Assembly (NCBI RefSeq): GCF_018069925.1
Contig: NZ_JAGPXB010000014.1
Span: 34,126 to 98,125, forward strand
From: Flavobacterium erciyesense
GTDB lineage: Bacteria > Bacteroidota > Bacteroidia > Flavobacteriales > Flavobacteriaceae
DNA length: 64,000 nucleotides
Reading direction: 5' to 3'
Shown here: positions 29,744 to 38,957 of the stretch, in pieces
How the letters are laid out: each line of letters opens with the position of its first letter
Numbering within the stretch: position 1 is the stretch's first letter
Translations under genes and position numbers: made by a program
Notes under the pieces: model-generated
Told to the model about the DNA's origin: nothing
Databases searched by the model: none
What the model saw: the letters and a program-made list of their open reading frames with translations, nothing else

Positions 29744-30730
29744 ATGAATCAGCAACAACAAGAAAGCATACTGATCACTGGCGGTGCAGGATTTATCGGA
29801 TCCAACCTTTGCGAGTATTTTTTGAGCAAGGATTACAAGGTTGTCTGCTTAGATAATTTTGCAACAGGTCACAGGCATAATTTAGTAGCCTGTTTAGATA
29901 ATCCTAATTTCACTTTATTAGAAGGAGATATTCGAAACCCTGCTGATTGCAGTGCTGCTGTTCAAGGAGTAAATTATGTATTGCATCAAGCAGCTTTGGG
30001 ATCGGTACCAAGATCAATTAACGATCCTGTGACAACCAATGAGGTAAATGTTAGTGGTTTTTTAAACATGCTAGTTGCCGCGCGTGATGCAAAAGTAAAA
30101 CGTTTTGTTTATGCAGCTAGTTCTTCTACTTATGGAGATTCGACTGCTTTGCCAAAAGTTGAAGAAGCGATTGGACAGCCACTATCGCCGTACGCAATTA
30201 CAAAATATGTGAATGAATTGTATGCTACTATTTTTAGTCGTACTTATGGTTTAGAAACCATCGGATTGCGTTATTTTAATGTTTTTGGACGAAAACAAGA
30301 TCCTAATGGTGCTTATGCAGCTGTTATTCCAAAATTCGTGCAGCAGTTAATCCGACACGAGAGCCCCATAATTAACGGTGACGGAACATATTCTCGCGAT
30401 TTCACCTATATCGATAATGTAATGCAAATGAATGAACTGGCTATGCTTAGCCAAAAACCTGAGGCAATAAATACGGTTTACAATACTGCTTTTGGTGATC
30501 GTAATACATTGAATGATTTGGTTGGGTATTTAAAAAGATATTTAAGTGCCTACGATTCCGAAATAGCCAATGTACAAATACAGTACGGACCTGAAAGATT
30601 GGGTGATATTCCACATTCATTAGCAAGTATTGATAAAGCTAATGAACTCCTTGGTTATGACCCTCAATTTAATTTAGAAAAAGGGCTAAAAGAGGCAGTA
30701 GATTGGTATTGGAGTAACCTCAAAAAATAA
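29744..30730 (+). CDS. UDP-GlcNAc/GlcNAcA 4-epimerase (WbpP/TviC type)
   Basis: Short-chain dehydrogenase/epimerase (328 aa). The NAD-binding GGAGFIGS begins at residue 13. The serine motif AASSSTYGD and the catalytic Tyr-Lys in SPYAITKYVNE are present. The DFATGHRHNL-like segment (DNFATGHRHN) and overall length fit WbpP/TviC enzymes acting on N-acetylated UDP-hexoses or their uronic acids. It could feed GalNAc or GalNAcA into the polysaccharide together with the TviB-type dehydrogenase at 34312. Substrate is inferred. Confidence 0.75.
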   Translation: MNQQQQESILITGGAGFIGSNLCEYFLSKDYKVVCLDNFATGHRHNLVACLDNPNFTLLEGDIRNPADCSAAVQGVNYVLHQAALGSVPRSINDPVTTNEVNVSGFLNMLVAARDAKVKRFVYAASSSTYGDSTALPKVEEAIGQPLSPYAITKYVNELYATIFSRTYGLETIGLRYFNVFGRKQDPNGAYAAVIPKFVQQLIRHESPIINGDGTYSRDFTYIDNVMQMNELAMLSQKPEAINTVYNTAFGDRNTLNDLVGYLKRYLSAYDSEIANVQIQYGPERLGDIPHSLASIDKANELLGYDPQFNLEKGLKEAVDWYWSNLKK

Positions 30731-30803
30731 ATTAGTTATTAATTAAAGTCTCTCAAGGTATTTAATTATGTTACCAGAAGGGATAAAAAGTCACAAACAA
30801 AAA

Positions 30804-32195
30804 ATGAATATTACAAAAATATGTTGTATTGGAGCTGGATACGTAGGAGGACCTACTATGGCAGTTATAGCCCAAAAATGTCCCCACATTCAGGTTACAG
30901 TGGTCGATTTAAATGAAGAGCGCATTGCTGCTTGGAATGATCCCGATACCAAAAACATACCAATTTATGAGCCTGGATTAGATGCAATTGTTGCCGAGGC
31001 AAGAGGTAGAAATTTATTTTTTTCTACGGAAGTGGATAAAGCAATCGAAGAGGCGCAACTGATTTTTATTTCTGTAAATACGCCAACCAAAACCTACGGA
31101 AAAGGCAAAGGTATGGCAGCTGATTTGAAATATATTGAGCTTTGCGCCAGACAAATTGCAAGGGTAGCAAAGGATAATAAAATAGTGGTTGAAAAATCAA
31201 CACTGCCAGTTCGTACTGCCGAAGCTATTAAGAGCATTTTAGACCACACAGGTAATGGTGTTCAGTTTCAAATTTTATCTAATCCTGAGTTTTTAGCAGA
31301 GGGTACAGCAGTTCAAGATTTATTGCAGCCAGATCGTATTTTGATTGGTGGCGACACCACTTCTGAGGGGCAAAAAGCTATTGATGCGCTCGTAGAAGTA
31401 TATGCAAATTGGGTTCCTACAGAGCAAATTCTAACTACAAATGTGTGGTCATCAGAGCTTTCGAAACTTACTGCAAATGCTTTTTTAGCACAACGTATTT
31501 CTTCTGTTAATGCCATGTCTGAACTCTGTGAAAAAACAGGTGCTTCTATTAATGAAGTAGCAAAGGCTATCGGTATGGATAGTCGAATTGGTCCGAAATT
31601 CTTGAAAGCTTCAGTTGGTTTTGGAGGATCTTGTTTTCAAAAAGACATTCTTAATTTGGTGTACATTGCTAAGTCGTATGGTTTACACGAAGTGGCAGTC
31701 TATTGGGAGCAAGTGATTATCATGAACGATCATCAAAAAAGACGCTTTTCAAGTCGAATCGTTCAAACCTTGTTTAATACAGTTTCAGATAAAAAAATTG
31801 CATTTCTAGGTTGGGCTTTCAAAAAAGATACAAATGATACGAGAGAATCAGCTGCAATTTACGTGGCAGACGATTTAATTAATGAGCACGCGCAAATCGC
31901 GGTTTTCGACCCAAAGGTATCCGCTAAAAAGGTTTTAAACGATTTGAATTATTTAGAAACTAGAACTGCAGATCAAAATGCAGCCTATGTTCTTTCATTT
32001 GAAAATCCTTATGAAGCATGTAAAGATGCACATGCTATTGCAATCTTAACGGAGTGGGATGAGTTTATTCACTACGATTGGCAACAAATTTATGATAACA
32101 TGCAAAAACCTGCTTTTATCTTTGATGGTAGAAATTTACTAAACGAAGAGCAATTGCGTACTATTGGGTTTGTGTATCAATCGATTGGTTCATAA
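30804..32195 (+). CDS. UDP-glucose 6-dehydrogenase, eukaryote-like type
   Basis: Oxidises UDP-glucose to UDP-glucuronic acid (463 aa from the ATG at 30804). The Rossmann motif [17 protein letters not shown] is at the start. The catalytic Cys is in [14 protein letters not shown], and the C-terminal domain has [19 protein letters not shown]. Sequence and length resemble the animal/plant UGDH class also found in Bacteroidota. An ATG 36 nt upstream would add a non-conserved tail, so 30804 is preferred. Confidence 0.88.
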   Translation: MNITKICCIGAGYVGGPTMAVIAQKCPHIQVTVVDLNEERIAAWNDPDTKNIPIYEPGLDAIVAEARGRNLFFSTEVDKAIEEAQLIFISVNTPTKTYGKGKGMAADLKYIELCARQIARVAKDNKIVVEKSTLPVRTAEAIKSILDHTGNGVQFQILSNPEFLAEGTAVQDLLQPDRILIGGDTTSEGQKAIDALVEVYANWVPTEQILTTNVWSSELSKLTANAFLAQRISSVNAMSELCEKTGASINEVAKAIGMDSRIGPKFLKASVGFGGSCFQKDILNLVYIAKSYGLHEVAVYWEQVIIMNDHQKRRFSSRIVQTLFNTVSDKKIAFLGWAFKKDTNDTRESAAIYVADDLINEHAQIAVFDPKVSAKKVLNDLNYLETRTADQNAAYVLSFENPYEACKDAHAIAILTEWDEFIHYDWQQIYDNMQKPAFIFDGRNLLNEEQLRTIGFVYQSIGS

Positions 32196-32248
32196 GTAAA
32201 AAGCTAACTAGCCGCACTAAGTTTCTTTGGCATAAATAATACTTACTA

Positions 32249-32719
32249 ATGAATTGGTATGTAGTGTATACAAAACCCAAGTGGGAAAAAAAATTAGCTT
32301 TGCAGCTGCAAAGTCGAGGTATAAATTGTTATTGTCCAATTGTTGTTCAAAGTAGGCAGTGGTCTGATCGAATAAAAAAGGTAGAAGTACCCCTTTTTAA
32401 TTCCTATGTTTTTGTGCAACTTGCAGAAGAGGATAGGCAATTAGTATTTGATGTACCTGGAGCAGTGCGTTATTTATTTTGGTTAGGAAAACCAGCTATT
32501 GTTCGAAACGAAGAAATAGAAACAATCCAAAATTGGTTACAAGTTGCTAAAGAAAATAAAGTATCGCTTACACAGCATCAAATTGGAGATTGTATTGAAG
32601 TGCCAACCGGTCCCTTTGCAGCACAAAATGCGGTGGTGCAAGATATTAAAAAAACACATTATGTTCTGGTGCTCGAAGGAATGGGGTGTGTTCTAAAAAT
32701 GAAAATTCACAATCAATAA
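32249..32719 (+). CDS. UpxY-type NusG-family antiterminator
   Basis: A 156-aa NusG/RfaH paralogue. WYVVYTKPKWEKKLALQLQSRGINCYCP at the N-terminus (in pieces), PLFNSYVFVQL and PGAVRYLFWLGKPA are typical of the UpxY/NGN domain. The C-terminal KOW part is short and weakly conserved. In Bacteroides, UpxY proteins let RNA polymerase read through the untranslated leader of their own capsule operon. Here the gene is fifth in module A, one gene upstream of a strong terminator and the leader of module B. Confidence 0.85.
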   Translation: MNWYVVYTKPKWEKKLALQLQSRGINCYCPIVVQSRQWSDRIKKVEVPLFNSYVFVQLAEEDRQLVFDVPGAVRYLFWLGKPAIVRNEEIETIQNWLQVAKENKVSLTQHQIGDCIEVPTGPFAAQNAVVQDIKKTHYVLVLEGMGCVLKMKIHNQ

Positions 32720-32805
32720 TACAAAAGAGCGAAGGGATTTTGGTAAAAATTAAATAAAAGTTGGTCCTTAAAAAGTCCTATTCAAAATATAAGAATCAAG
32801 AAGAA

Positions 32806-33852
32806 ATGAAGAAAATTTTAATAACAGGAGGAGCTGGTTTTATTGGGTCGCATGTGGTACGCTTATTTGTTAACAAATATCCGGAATATGATATTTATAA
32901 TTTAGATGCTTTGACCTATGCCGGAAATTTAGAAAATTTGTCTGATATTGAAAAAGCACCGAATTACAATTTTGTAAAAGGTGATATTGCCGATGAAACT
33001 TTTGTAAACTCTTTGTTCGAGGAGCACCAATTTGATGGAGTAATACATCTAGCTGCTGAATCGCATGTAGATCGTTCTATTACTGATCCACTTTCTTTTG
33101 TAAAAACTAATGTTTTTGGTACTGTTCACTTATTAAATGCTGCCCGTAAGCAATGGGTGAATAACCAAGAGGGCAAGCGTTTTTATCACATTAGTACCGA
33201 TGAGGTATATGGATCATTAGGAGCAGAAGGATTGTTTACTGAAAGTACAGCATACGATCCAAACTCACCTTATAGCGCCAGTAAAGCAAGTTCAGACCAT
33301 TTTGTTCGTGCCTATGGCGAAACCTATCAATTGCCTTATGTATTAACCAATTGTTCTAATAACTACGGCCCAAATCATTTTCCTGAAAAATTAATTCCGT
33401 TGTTTATTAATAACATCATTAATAACAAATCTTTACCTGTTTATGGTGATGGTAATTATACTCGTGATTGGTTATTTGTGGTAGATCACGCTCGAGCAAT
33501 TGATCTTGTTTTTCACCAAGGTAAAAATCACGAAACATACAACATAGGTGGTTTTAATGAGTGGAAAAATATTGATTTAGTACGTTTGTTGTGTACCATT
33601 ATGGATCGAAAATTAGGCAGACCAGAAGGTACTTCTACAGGCTTGATTACTTATGTGAAAGACAGACCAGGACATGATTTGCGCTATGCAATTGATGCCT
33701 CTAAAATTAATAAAGAATTAGGATGGGAGCCGTCAGTGACTTTTGAACAAGGTTTAGAGCAAACGGTAAATTGGTACTTAGAAAATGAACAGTGGTTGCA
33801 AAGTGTCACTTCGGGTGATTATGCTTCTTATTACGAAAAACAATACAAATAG
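32806..33852 (+). CDS. rfbB: dTDP-glucose 4,6-dehydratase
   Basis: RmlB (348 aa), which makes dTDP-4-keto-6-deoxyglucose. GGAGFIGSH is at the N-terminus, followed by HLAAESHVDRSI, the catalytic Asp-Glu pair in STDEVYG, and the Tyr-Lys of YSASKASSDHFV. The ATG at 32806 is used because the upstream in-frame extension is polar and non-homologous. RmlA, RmlC and RmlD are not in the window, so rhamnose synthesis would need genes elsewhere. Confidence 0.93.
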   Translation: MKKILITGGAGFIGSHVVRLFVNKYPEYDIYNLDALTYAGNLENLSDIEKAPNYNFVKGDIADETFVNSLFEEHQFDGVIHLAAESHVDRSITDPLSFVKTNVFGTVHLLNAARKQWVNNQEGKRFYHISTDEVYGSLGAEGLFTESTAYDPNSPYSASKASSDHFVRAYGETYQLPYVLTNCSNNYGPNHFPEKLIPLFINNIINNKSLPVYGDGNYTRDWLFVVDHARAIDLVFHQGKNHETYNIGGFNEWKNIDLVRLLCTIMDRKLGRPEGTSTGLITYVKDRPGHDLRYAIDASKINKELGWEPSVTFEQGLEQTVNWYLENEQWLQSVTSGDYASYYEKQYK

Positions 33853-33879
33853 GTAAGTAGTTCTTTTTAAATTACCTAG

Positions 33880-33930
33880 AAGGGTTGATTTTTTTAAGGT
33901 TAGAAAACTTTAAAAAAATCAACCCTTTTT
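33880..33930 (+). terminator. strong terminator after rfbB
   Basis: A 22-nt arm (33880-33901, AAGGGTTGATT... GGTT) pairs with 33906-33927 around an AGAA loop. Only one G-U pair breaks perfect complementarity. A T-tract follows. A second, smaller hairpin, GCAAA/TTTGC at 33948-33962, with six T follows at once. Confidence 0.9.
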
Positions 33931-33947
33931 TAGTTGTTTGAGATGAG

Positions 33948-33968
33948 GCAAATGAGTTTTGCTTTTTT
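33948..33968 (+). terminator. second, weaker terminator after rfbB
   Basis: GCAAA (33948-33952) pairs with TTTGC (33958-33962) and is followed by TTTTTT. It backs up the long terminator just upstream. Confidence 0.45.
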
Positions 33969-34032
33969 AAAGTGCAGTCTTTTTTTTACCATCAAATATG
34001 AAGAAGTCTATCTATAAATGCGCTATTCTAGC

Positions 34033-34040
34033 TATATTTG
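34033..34040 (+). promoter_or_regulatory. promoter box of module B
   Basis: TATATTTG matches TAnnTTTG. No open reading frame follows for about 270 nt, so the RNA would have a long leader before the gene at 34312. Confidence 0.55.
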
Positions 34041-34053
34041 CTCTCTGAAACAA

Positions 34054-34089
34054 GCAATTCTTATTCCTTTTAATGGGAGTAAGGATTGC
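34054..34089 (+). promoter_or_regulatory. leader hairpin of module B
   Basis: GCAATTCTTATTCC (34054-34067) pairs with GGGAGTAAGGATTGC (34075-34089) to give a stem of about 14 pairs with two G-U pairs and a loop of about 7 nt. It begins within about 10-15 nt of the predicted RNA start. A pause or antitermination site for the UpxY protein is a plausible role. Confidence 0.5.
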
Positions 34090-34311
34090 GAAGCGGTGCT
34101 TTTTTGTGAGCGAAATGCGGTCTAAGTTGGAGTAATAGTATTGAAAAACAGCGTGTTTGATTTTTTTTTTAGATACATTCAATTTGGTTTTTTAATAACG
34201 ACAACTGTTTTAAGAAATATCTCATAGATAATGAATCCGCTGTTTTAGGTAGAAAATAGCAACACATTTCAACAAAAGTATTTTTCTTTTTTATAAATAC
34301 ATTTTAATAAC

Positions 34312-35595
34312 ATGGGTTTACCAATAAAAATTGCAGTAATCGGATTGGGTTACGTAGGCTTACCGCTCGCAAGACTATTTGCTACAAAATACAGTGTGGT
34401 TGGTTTTGATATCAATCAGAGTCGAGTAGATGCGTTGCAATCAGGTATTGATACTACTTTAGAAGTTTCGAACAGTGCGCTTCAAGAAGTATTGTTGACA
34501 AATGCGTCAGATCAAGTGGGATTGTATTGTACCACAGATGATTCCTTTTTGGAAGCTTGTAATTATTATGTGATTACTGTACCAACACCAGTAGATAAAA
34601 ATAACAGACCCGATTTACGACCTTTATACGCCTCGAGCGCAACGGTTGGTAAAATGCTCAAAAAAGGAGATATTGTAGTATATGAATCTACAGTTTTTCC
34701 GGGAGCTACTGAGGAAGAGTGCGTACCAGTTTTAGAAAAACATTCAGGATTGAAATTTAATGTCGATTTTTTTGTCGGGTATTCACCTGAACGCATTAAT
34801 CCCGGAGACAAAGAGCATACAGTTGATAAAATCCTTAAAATTACTTCGGGATCCACGCCAGAAATTGGTCTCAAGGTAGATGCTTTGTACAAAAGTGTCA
34901 TTACCGCAGGAACGCATTTGGCTCCAACCATTAAAGTAGCCGAAGCGGCCAAAGTGATAGAAAACTCTCAACGAGACATCAATATTGCTTTTGTAAATGA
35001 GTTGGCTAAAATTTTTAATTTAATGCAAATTGATACGCAGGCCGTGTTAGAGGCAGCGGGAACAAAGTGGAATTTTTTACCCTTTAAACCCGGCTTAGTC
35101 GGAGGTCACTGTATTGGTGTTGATCCGTATTACTTAGCTCAAAGAGCACAAGAATTTGGTTACCATCCTGAAATTATTTTAGCAGGTCGTAGACTTAACG
35201 ATAGTATGGGCGATTACGTAGCCTCACAAATTGTTAAATTGATGATTAAGAAAGAAATAACAGTTCATGGCTCCCAATTATTGCTATTAGGTATTACCTT
35301 TAAAGAAAACTGTCCCGATGTACGCAATACTAAAATTGTAGATATTGTCAAGGCTCTTGCTGATTATGGTATTGCAATCACCATTTATGATCCGCTAGCA
35401 GATCCACTCGAAGTGCAACACGAATACAAGCTAACAACTACTAGAACGCTGCCTGAAAATAAATTTGATGCCGTTGTTTTGGGAGTAGCACATCGTGAAT
35501 TTCTTCCTATTGAGTATGCACTGCTGCAAAAAGAAAACAGCGTGTTGTATGATGTGAAAGGCGTTTTAGGCACTGCAGCTGACGGAAAATTATAA
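34312..35595 (+). CDS. UDP-N-acetyl-hexosamine 6-dehydrogenase (TviB/WbpO type)
   Basis: Nucleotide-sugar dehydrogenase (427 aa) that oxidises UDP-GlcNAc or UDP-GalNAc to the uronic acid. The dinucleotide motif GLGYVGLPLA is at residues 11-20. The catalytic Cys lies in VGGHCIGVDPYYLA, and GITFKENCPDVRNTK is in the C-terminal domain. YSPERINPGDKEH is typical of the TviB branch. It is the first gene of module B. With the 4-epimerase at 29744 it could supply GalNAcA. Confidence 0.85.
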   Translation: MGLPIKIAVIGLGYVGLPLARLFATKYSVVGFDINQSRVDALQSGIDTTLEVSNSALQEVLLTNASDQVGLYCTTDDSFLEACNYYVITVPTPVDKNNRPDLRPLYASSATVGKMLKKGDIVVYESTVFPGATEEECVPVLEKHSGLKFNVDFFVGYSPERINPGDKEHTVDKILKITSGSTPEIGLKVDALYKSVITAGTHLAPTIKVAEAAKVIENSQRDINIAFVNELAKIFNLMQIDTQAVLEAAGTKWNFLPFKPGLVGGHCIGVDPYYLAQRAQEFGYHPEIILAGRRLNDSMGDYVASQIVKLMIKKEITVHGSQLLLLGITFKENCPDVRNTKIVDIVKALADYGIAITIYDPLADPLEVQHEYKLTTTRTLPENKFDAVVLGVAHREFLPIEYALLQKENSVLYDVKGVLGTAADGKL

Positions 35596-35645
35596 AACAA
35601 TTCGTTTTTATTAAAAGCGATTATACAAAAAATAGTTACATAACT

Positions 35646-36653
35646 ATGGAAAATAAATCAACTGTCACACACGTGATTTTAACTGGAGGAGTAGGAAGCA
35701 GGTTATGGCCTTTATCCCGAAAAAGCCAGCCCAAACAATATTTAGAGTTATTTGCAGGCAAGTCGTTATTCGAAATGACGGTCGAGCGCAACCGCAATTT
35801 AGCGAATCAAATTATGGTGGTTGGTAATATAGATAACTGCCATCTCAGTAAAAATGTTTTAGATAAAGTAGGAACTTCTTATATTGATATTGTAGAGGCT
35901 ACACCACGAAATACTGCGGCAGCAATTGCTTTTGCTGCTTTTGCATCAGATCCAGAGGCTATTTTAATTGTGACACCTTCGGATCATATTATAGCAAACT
36001 CTGAAGCCTATGAAGCTGCCATTAATGAGGCAGTTGAAAAAGCTTCTAATGGGCACATTGTAACCTTCGGAATTTTACCTACCAAGCCAGAAACGGGTTA
36101 TGGTTACATTGAGCGCAAGGGAGATACAGTGCTTTCCTTTCGAGAAAAACCGAATCAAGTGACAGCACGCGAGTTTATTGCACGTGGTAATTTTCTCTGG
36201 AACAGCGGTATGTTTTGTTTTAAAGCGAGTGTTTTTTTAGCAGAATTACAGGCGTTCACTCCTGAGGTTTATGAAAAATCAAAAATAGCATGGGAGGCCA
36301 ACAAATCTGGACAACTTGACTTAGAGCTTTCTTTGGAGATTCCTTCTATCAGTATCGATTATGCGGTGATGGAACGAAGTAAAAAAATCAAAGTGGTAAC
36401 ATCTGAGTTTTTATGGTCTGATTTAGGTTCATTTGAATCGGTGTATGACTATTTGCACAGTAACGGTCATCCTGTAGATGCTAATGGGAATATGGTTATT
36501 GGAACTACTAATTTCACCGCTTTTGTAGGTTTAAAAAATACTATTTTTGTACATACTGATTCGGCTAATTTAATCCTTCAAAAGGACTGTTCGCAGGATG
36601 TGAAAAATATTTACAACGCGTTGGAACGTGAAAACCCAGCACTTTTGCAGTAA
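35646..36653 (+). CDS. manC: mannose-1-phosphate guanylyltransferase
   Basis: Makes GDP-mannose from mannose-1-phosphate and GTP (335 aa). The signature GGVGSRLWPLSRKSQPKQYLEL (spread over residues 14-35), VTPSDHII and FREKPN are present. Only the nucleotidyltransferase domain is encoded. The C-terminal cupin isomerase domain of bifunctional ManC/AlgA is missing, so phosphomannose isomerase must come from elsewhere. The stop overlaps the next start by one base. Confidence 0.9.
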   Translation: MENKSTVTHVILTGGVGSRLWPLSRKSQPKQYLELFAGKSLFEMTVERNRNLANQIMVVGNIDNCHLSKNVLDKVGTSYIDIVEATPRNTAAAIAFAAFASDPEAILIVTPSDHIIANSEAYEAAINEAVEKASNGHIVTFGILPTKPETGYGYIERKGDTVLSFREKPNQVTAREFIARGNFLWNSGMFCFKASVFLAELQAFTPEVYEKSKIAWEANKSGQLDLELSLEIPSISIDYAVMERSKKIKVVTSEFLWSDLGSFESVYDYLHSNGHPVDANGNMVIGTTNFTAFVGLKNTIFVHTDSANLILQKDCSQDVKNIYNALERENPALLQ

Positions 36654-37603
36654 TGGAAAAAAATAGCAAAATTTATATTGCTGGTCACAAAGGAATGGTT
36701 GGGAGTGCTATTTGGCGCGCTTTAACAGCTAAAGGCTATACCAATTTGATAGGCGCTGCAAGTGCTGATTTAGATTTGCGCGATCAAATTGCAGTTCAAA
36801 CATTTTTTTCGAAAGAACAACCCGAAATCGTAATTGATGCAGCGGCTCGCGTAGGTGGAATTTTAGCCAATATGACAGCGCCTTATGAGTTTTTAATGCA
36901 GAATCTTCAAATTCAGAATAATTTAATTGACACTGCCTTGCGTACTAATGTGAGTCAGTTTGTTTTTTTAGGGAGTTCTTGTATTTATCCAAAAATGGCG
37001 GAACAACCCTTGAAGGAAGAATACTTACTTACCGATTCTCTAGAGCCTACTAACGAATGGTATGCGATTGCAAAAATAGCAGGAGTAAAAGCCTGCGAAG
37101 CCATTCAAAAACAATACGGCAAAGCTTTTTTTAGTTTGATGCCAACAAATTTGTATGGGAGTTATGATAATTTTGATTTGAATAGCTCGCATGTTTTACC
37201 TGCGATGATTCGTAAATTTCATGAAGCTAAAATCAATAGCAGTCCATCGGTTGGATTGTGGGGAAGTGGTACGCCTTTGCGTGAATTTTTATATGTAGAC
37301 GATTTGGCTGCGGCTGTTGTTTTTGCATTAGAAAACAACATGACCGAATCATTTTATAATGTAGGGACTGGTACGGATCTTTCTATTAAAGATGTGGCAG
37401 AGACCATTAAAAGAATTGTTGGTTATACGGGAACTATTACTTGGGATGCTAGCAAACCAGATGGTACGCCGAGAAAATTGATGGACGTCTCGAAAATGAA
37501 GGAGATGGGATGGAAAGCGCAAGTTAGCCTAGAAACAGGCATTCAAAAAACATACGAATGGTATCTTAACAATCAGGAAACCGTTCAACAAAGAAGTAAT
37601 TAG
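36653..37603 (+). CDS. fcl: GDP-L-fucose synthase
   Basis: Epimerase/reductase (316 aa) converting GDP-4-keto-6-deoxymannose to GDP-L-fucose. GHKGMVGSAI is at residues 9-18, SSCIYP carries the conserved Cys, and the catalytic Tyr/Lys lie in WYAIAKIAG. FLYVDDLAAAV is typical. It overlaps manC by one base (TAATG) and precedes gmd, giving the whole GDP-fucose set. Confidence 0.93.
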   Translation: MEKNSKIYIAGHKGMVGSAIWRALTAKGYTNLIGAASADLDLRDQIAVQTFFSKEQPEIVIDAAARVGGILANMTAPYEFLMQNLQIQNNLIDTALRTNVSQFVFLGSSCIYPKMAEQPLKEEYLLTDSLEPTNEWYAIAKIAGVKACEAIQKQYGKAFFSLMPTNLYGSYDNFDLNSSHVLPAMIRKFHEAKINSSPSVGLWGSGTPLREFLYVDDLAAAVVFALENNMTESFYNVGTGTDLSIKDVAETIKRIVGYTGTITWDASKPDGTPRKLMDVSKMKEMGWKAQVSLETGIQKTYEWYLNNQETVQQRSN

Positions 37604-37654
37604 AAACAATTACGAAAGGGTAGACACAATAAAATCTACTAAAAAATAGCAATA

Positions 37655-38752
37655 ATGAAAGTAGCATTAGTAACAGGTATTACAGGTCAAGATGGCGCAT
37701 ATCTAGCCGAACTTTTATTAGATAAAGGATACATGGTTCACGGTATCAAGCGCAGAGCATCGTCGTTTAATACCACGCGAATCGATCATTTGTATCAGGA
37801 TCCACACGAAAAAAACCAGCGATTCAAATTGCATTACGGTGATTTGACTGATTCGATGAATCTTACTCGAATCATTCAAGAAACGCAACCAGATGAGATT
37901 TACAATTTGGGTGCTATGAGTCATGTAAAAGTGAGTTTTGACATCCCAGAATATACAGCTAATGCGGATGGAATAGGAACTTTGCGAATTTTAGAAGCGG
38001 TACGTTTATTGGGCTTAGAGAAAAAAACCCGAATTTATCAAGCTAGTACTTCTGAATTGTACGGATTGGTACAAGCGGTTCCACAATCTGAAACGACACC
38101 TTTTTACCCACGTTCGCCTTATGCGGTCGCTAAAATATATGCCTATTGGATTACTGTTAATTATAGAGAGGCATACGGAATGTTTGCTTGCAATGGTATT
38201 TTATTCAATCACGAATCACCTTTGCGCGGGGAGACTTTCGTTACCCGTAAAATCACACGTGCCGTGGCACAAATTGCTTTAGGTCAGCAAGACATTTTAT
38301 ACATGGGTAATTTAGAAGCGCAGCGCGATTGGGGTCATGCCAAAGATTATGTAGAGGCCATGTGGCGCATTTTGCAACAAGAAAAACCAGAAGATTTTGT
38401 GATCGCTACCGGAATTACAACCAAGGTACGCGACTTTGTACAAATGGCTTTTGCTGAGGTAGGTTATCAACTGCGTTTTGAAGGCGAAGGAGTTGATGAG
38501 ATTGGAGTTGTAGCTGAAATTGATGCTGAACGTTTGAAAGCAATTCAAACAAAAAACCAAAATAAAGTAGCAATAGGAACAGTCGTGGTGCGCGTAGATC
38601 CCACTTACTTTAGACCTACCGAGGTTGATTTACTTTTGGGCGATCCCACAAAAGCGCAACAACAATTAGGATGGAAACCTAAATATACACTTGCCAGTTT
38701 GGTTCAAGAAATGGTGGCTGCTGATGTGGTGCTTTTTAAGAATGGAAAATGA
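37655..38752 (+). CDS. gmd: GDP-mannose 4,6-dehydratase
   Basis: First step of GDP-L-fucose formation (365 aa). [15 protein letters not shown] at the N-terminus, [14 protein letters not shown], the catalytic STSELYG and [10 protein letters not shown], and [18 protein letters not shown] are all diagnostic of Gmd. It closes the manC-fcl-gmd group. A 205-nt gap with one copy of a direct repeat and a promoter box follows. Confidence 0.96.
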   Translation: MKVALVTGITGQDGAYLAELLLDKGYMVHGIKRRASSFNTTRIDHLYQDPHEKNQRFKLHYGDLTDSMNLTRIIQETQPDEIYNLGAMSHVKVSFDIPEYTANADGIGTLRILEAVRLLGLEKKTRIYQASTSELYGLVQAVPQSETTPFYPRSPYAVAKIYAYWITVNYREAYGMFACNGILFNHESPLRGETFVTRKITRAVAQIALGQQDILYMGNLEAQRDWGHAKDYVEAMWRILQQEKPEDFVIATGITTKVRDFVQMAFAEVGYQLRFEGEGVDEIGVVAEIDAERLKAIQTKNQNKVAIGTVVVRVDPTYFRPTEVDLLLGDPTKAQQQLGWKPKYTLASLVQEMVAADVVLFKNGK

Positions 38753-38757
38753 TAATT

Positions 38758-38785
38758 TTAAGAAATAGTTTTTTAAATATCAATA
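38758..38785 (+). repeat. direct repeat, left copy
   Basis: TTAAGAAATAG followed by six T, AAATATCAATA. Nearly the same sequence occurs at 40032-40059, with one T fewer and one A missing. The two copies bracket capE. Confidence 0.6.
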
Positions 38786-38813
38786 CAGTTACATTCAAAA
38801 CTTTTTTTTGAAA

Positions 38814-38821
38814 TACATTTG
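38814..38821 (+). promoter_or_regulatory. possible promoter before capE
   Basis: TACATTTG matches TAnnTTTG, 136 nt before the capE start. No clear -33 box was found. Confidence 0.4.
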
Positions 38822-38957
38822 TCAACCAACCAAATACTCGAGTTACCACATATACTAAAAATTTGAAAATAATTAAATAAGAAATTACATTTCCCTGTAA
38901 AAATTTGTGTTTTGCAGATACGATTTAATTTTCAAGAATAATTAAAAAAAAAATTAC

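Larger units (their letters stand above)
33853..34311 (+). other. intergenic region between modules A and B
   Basis: This 459-nt stretch holds two tandem terminators, a TAnnTTTG promoter and a leader of about 270 nt with a strong 5' hairpin. I see no gene in it. It is the break between the two polysaccharide transcription units. Confidence 0.65.
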
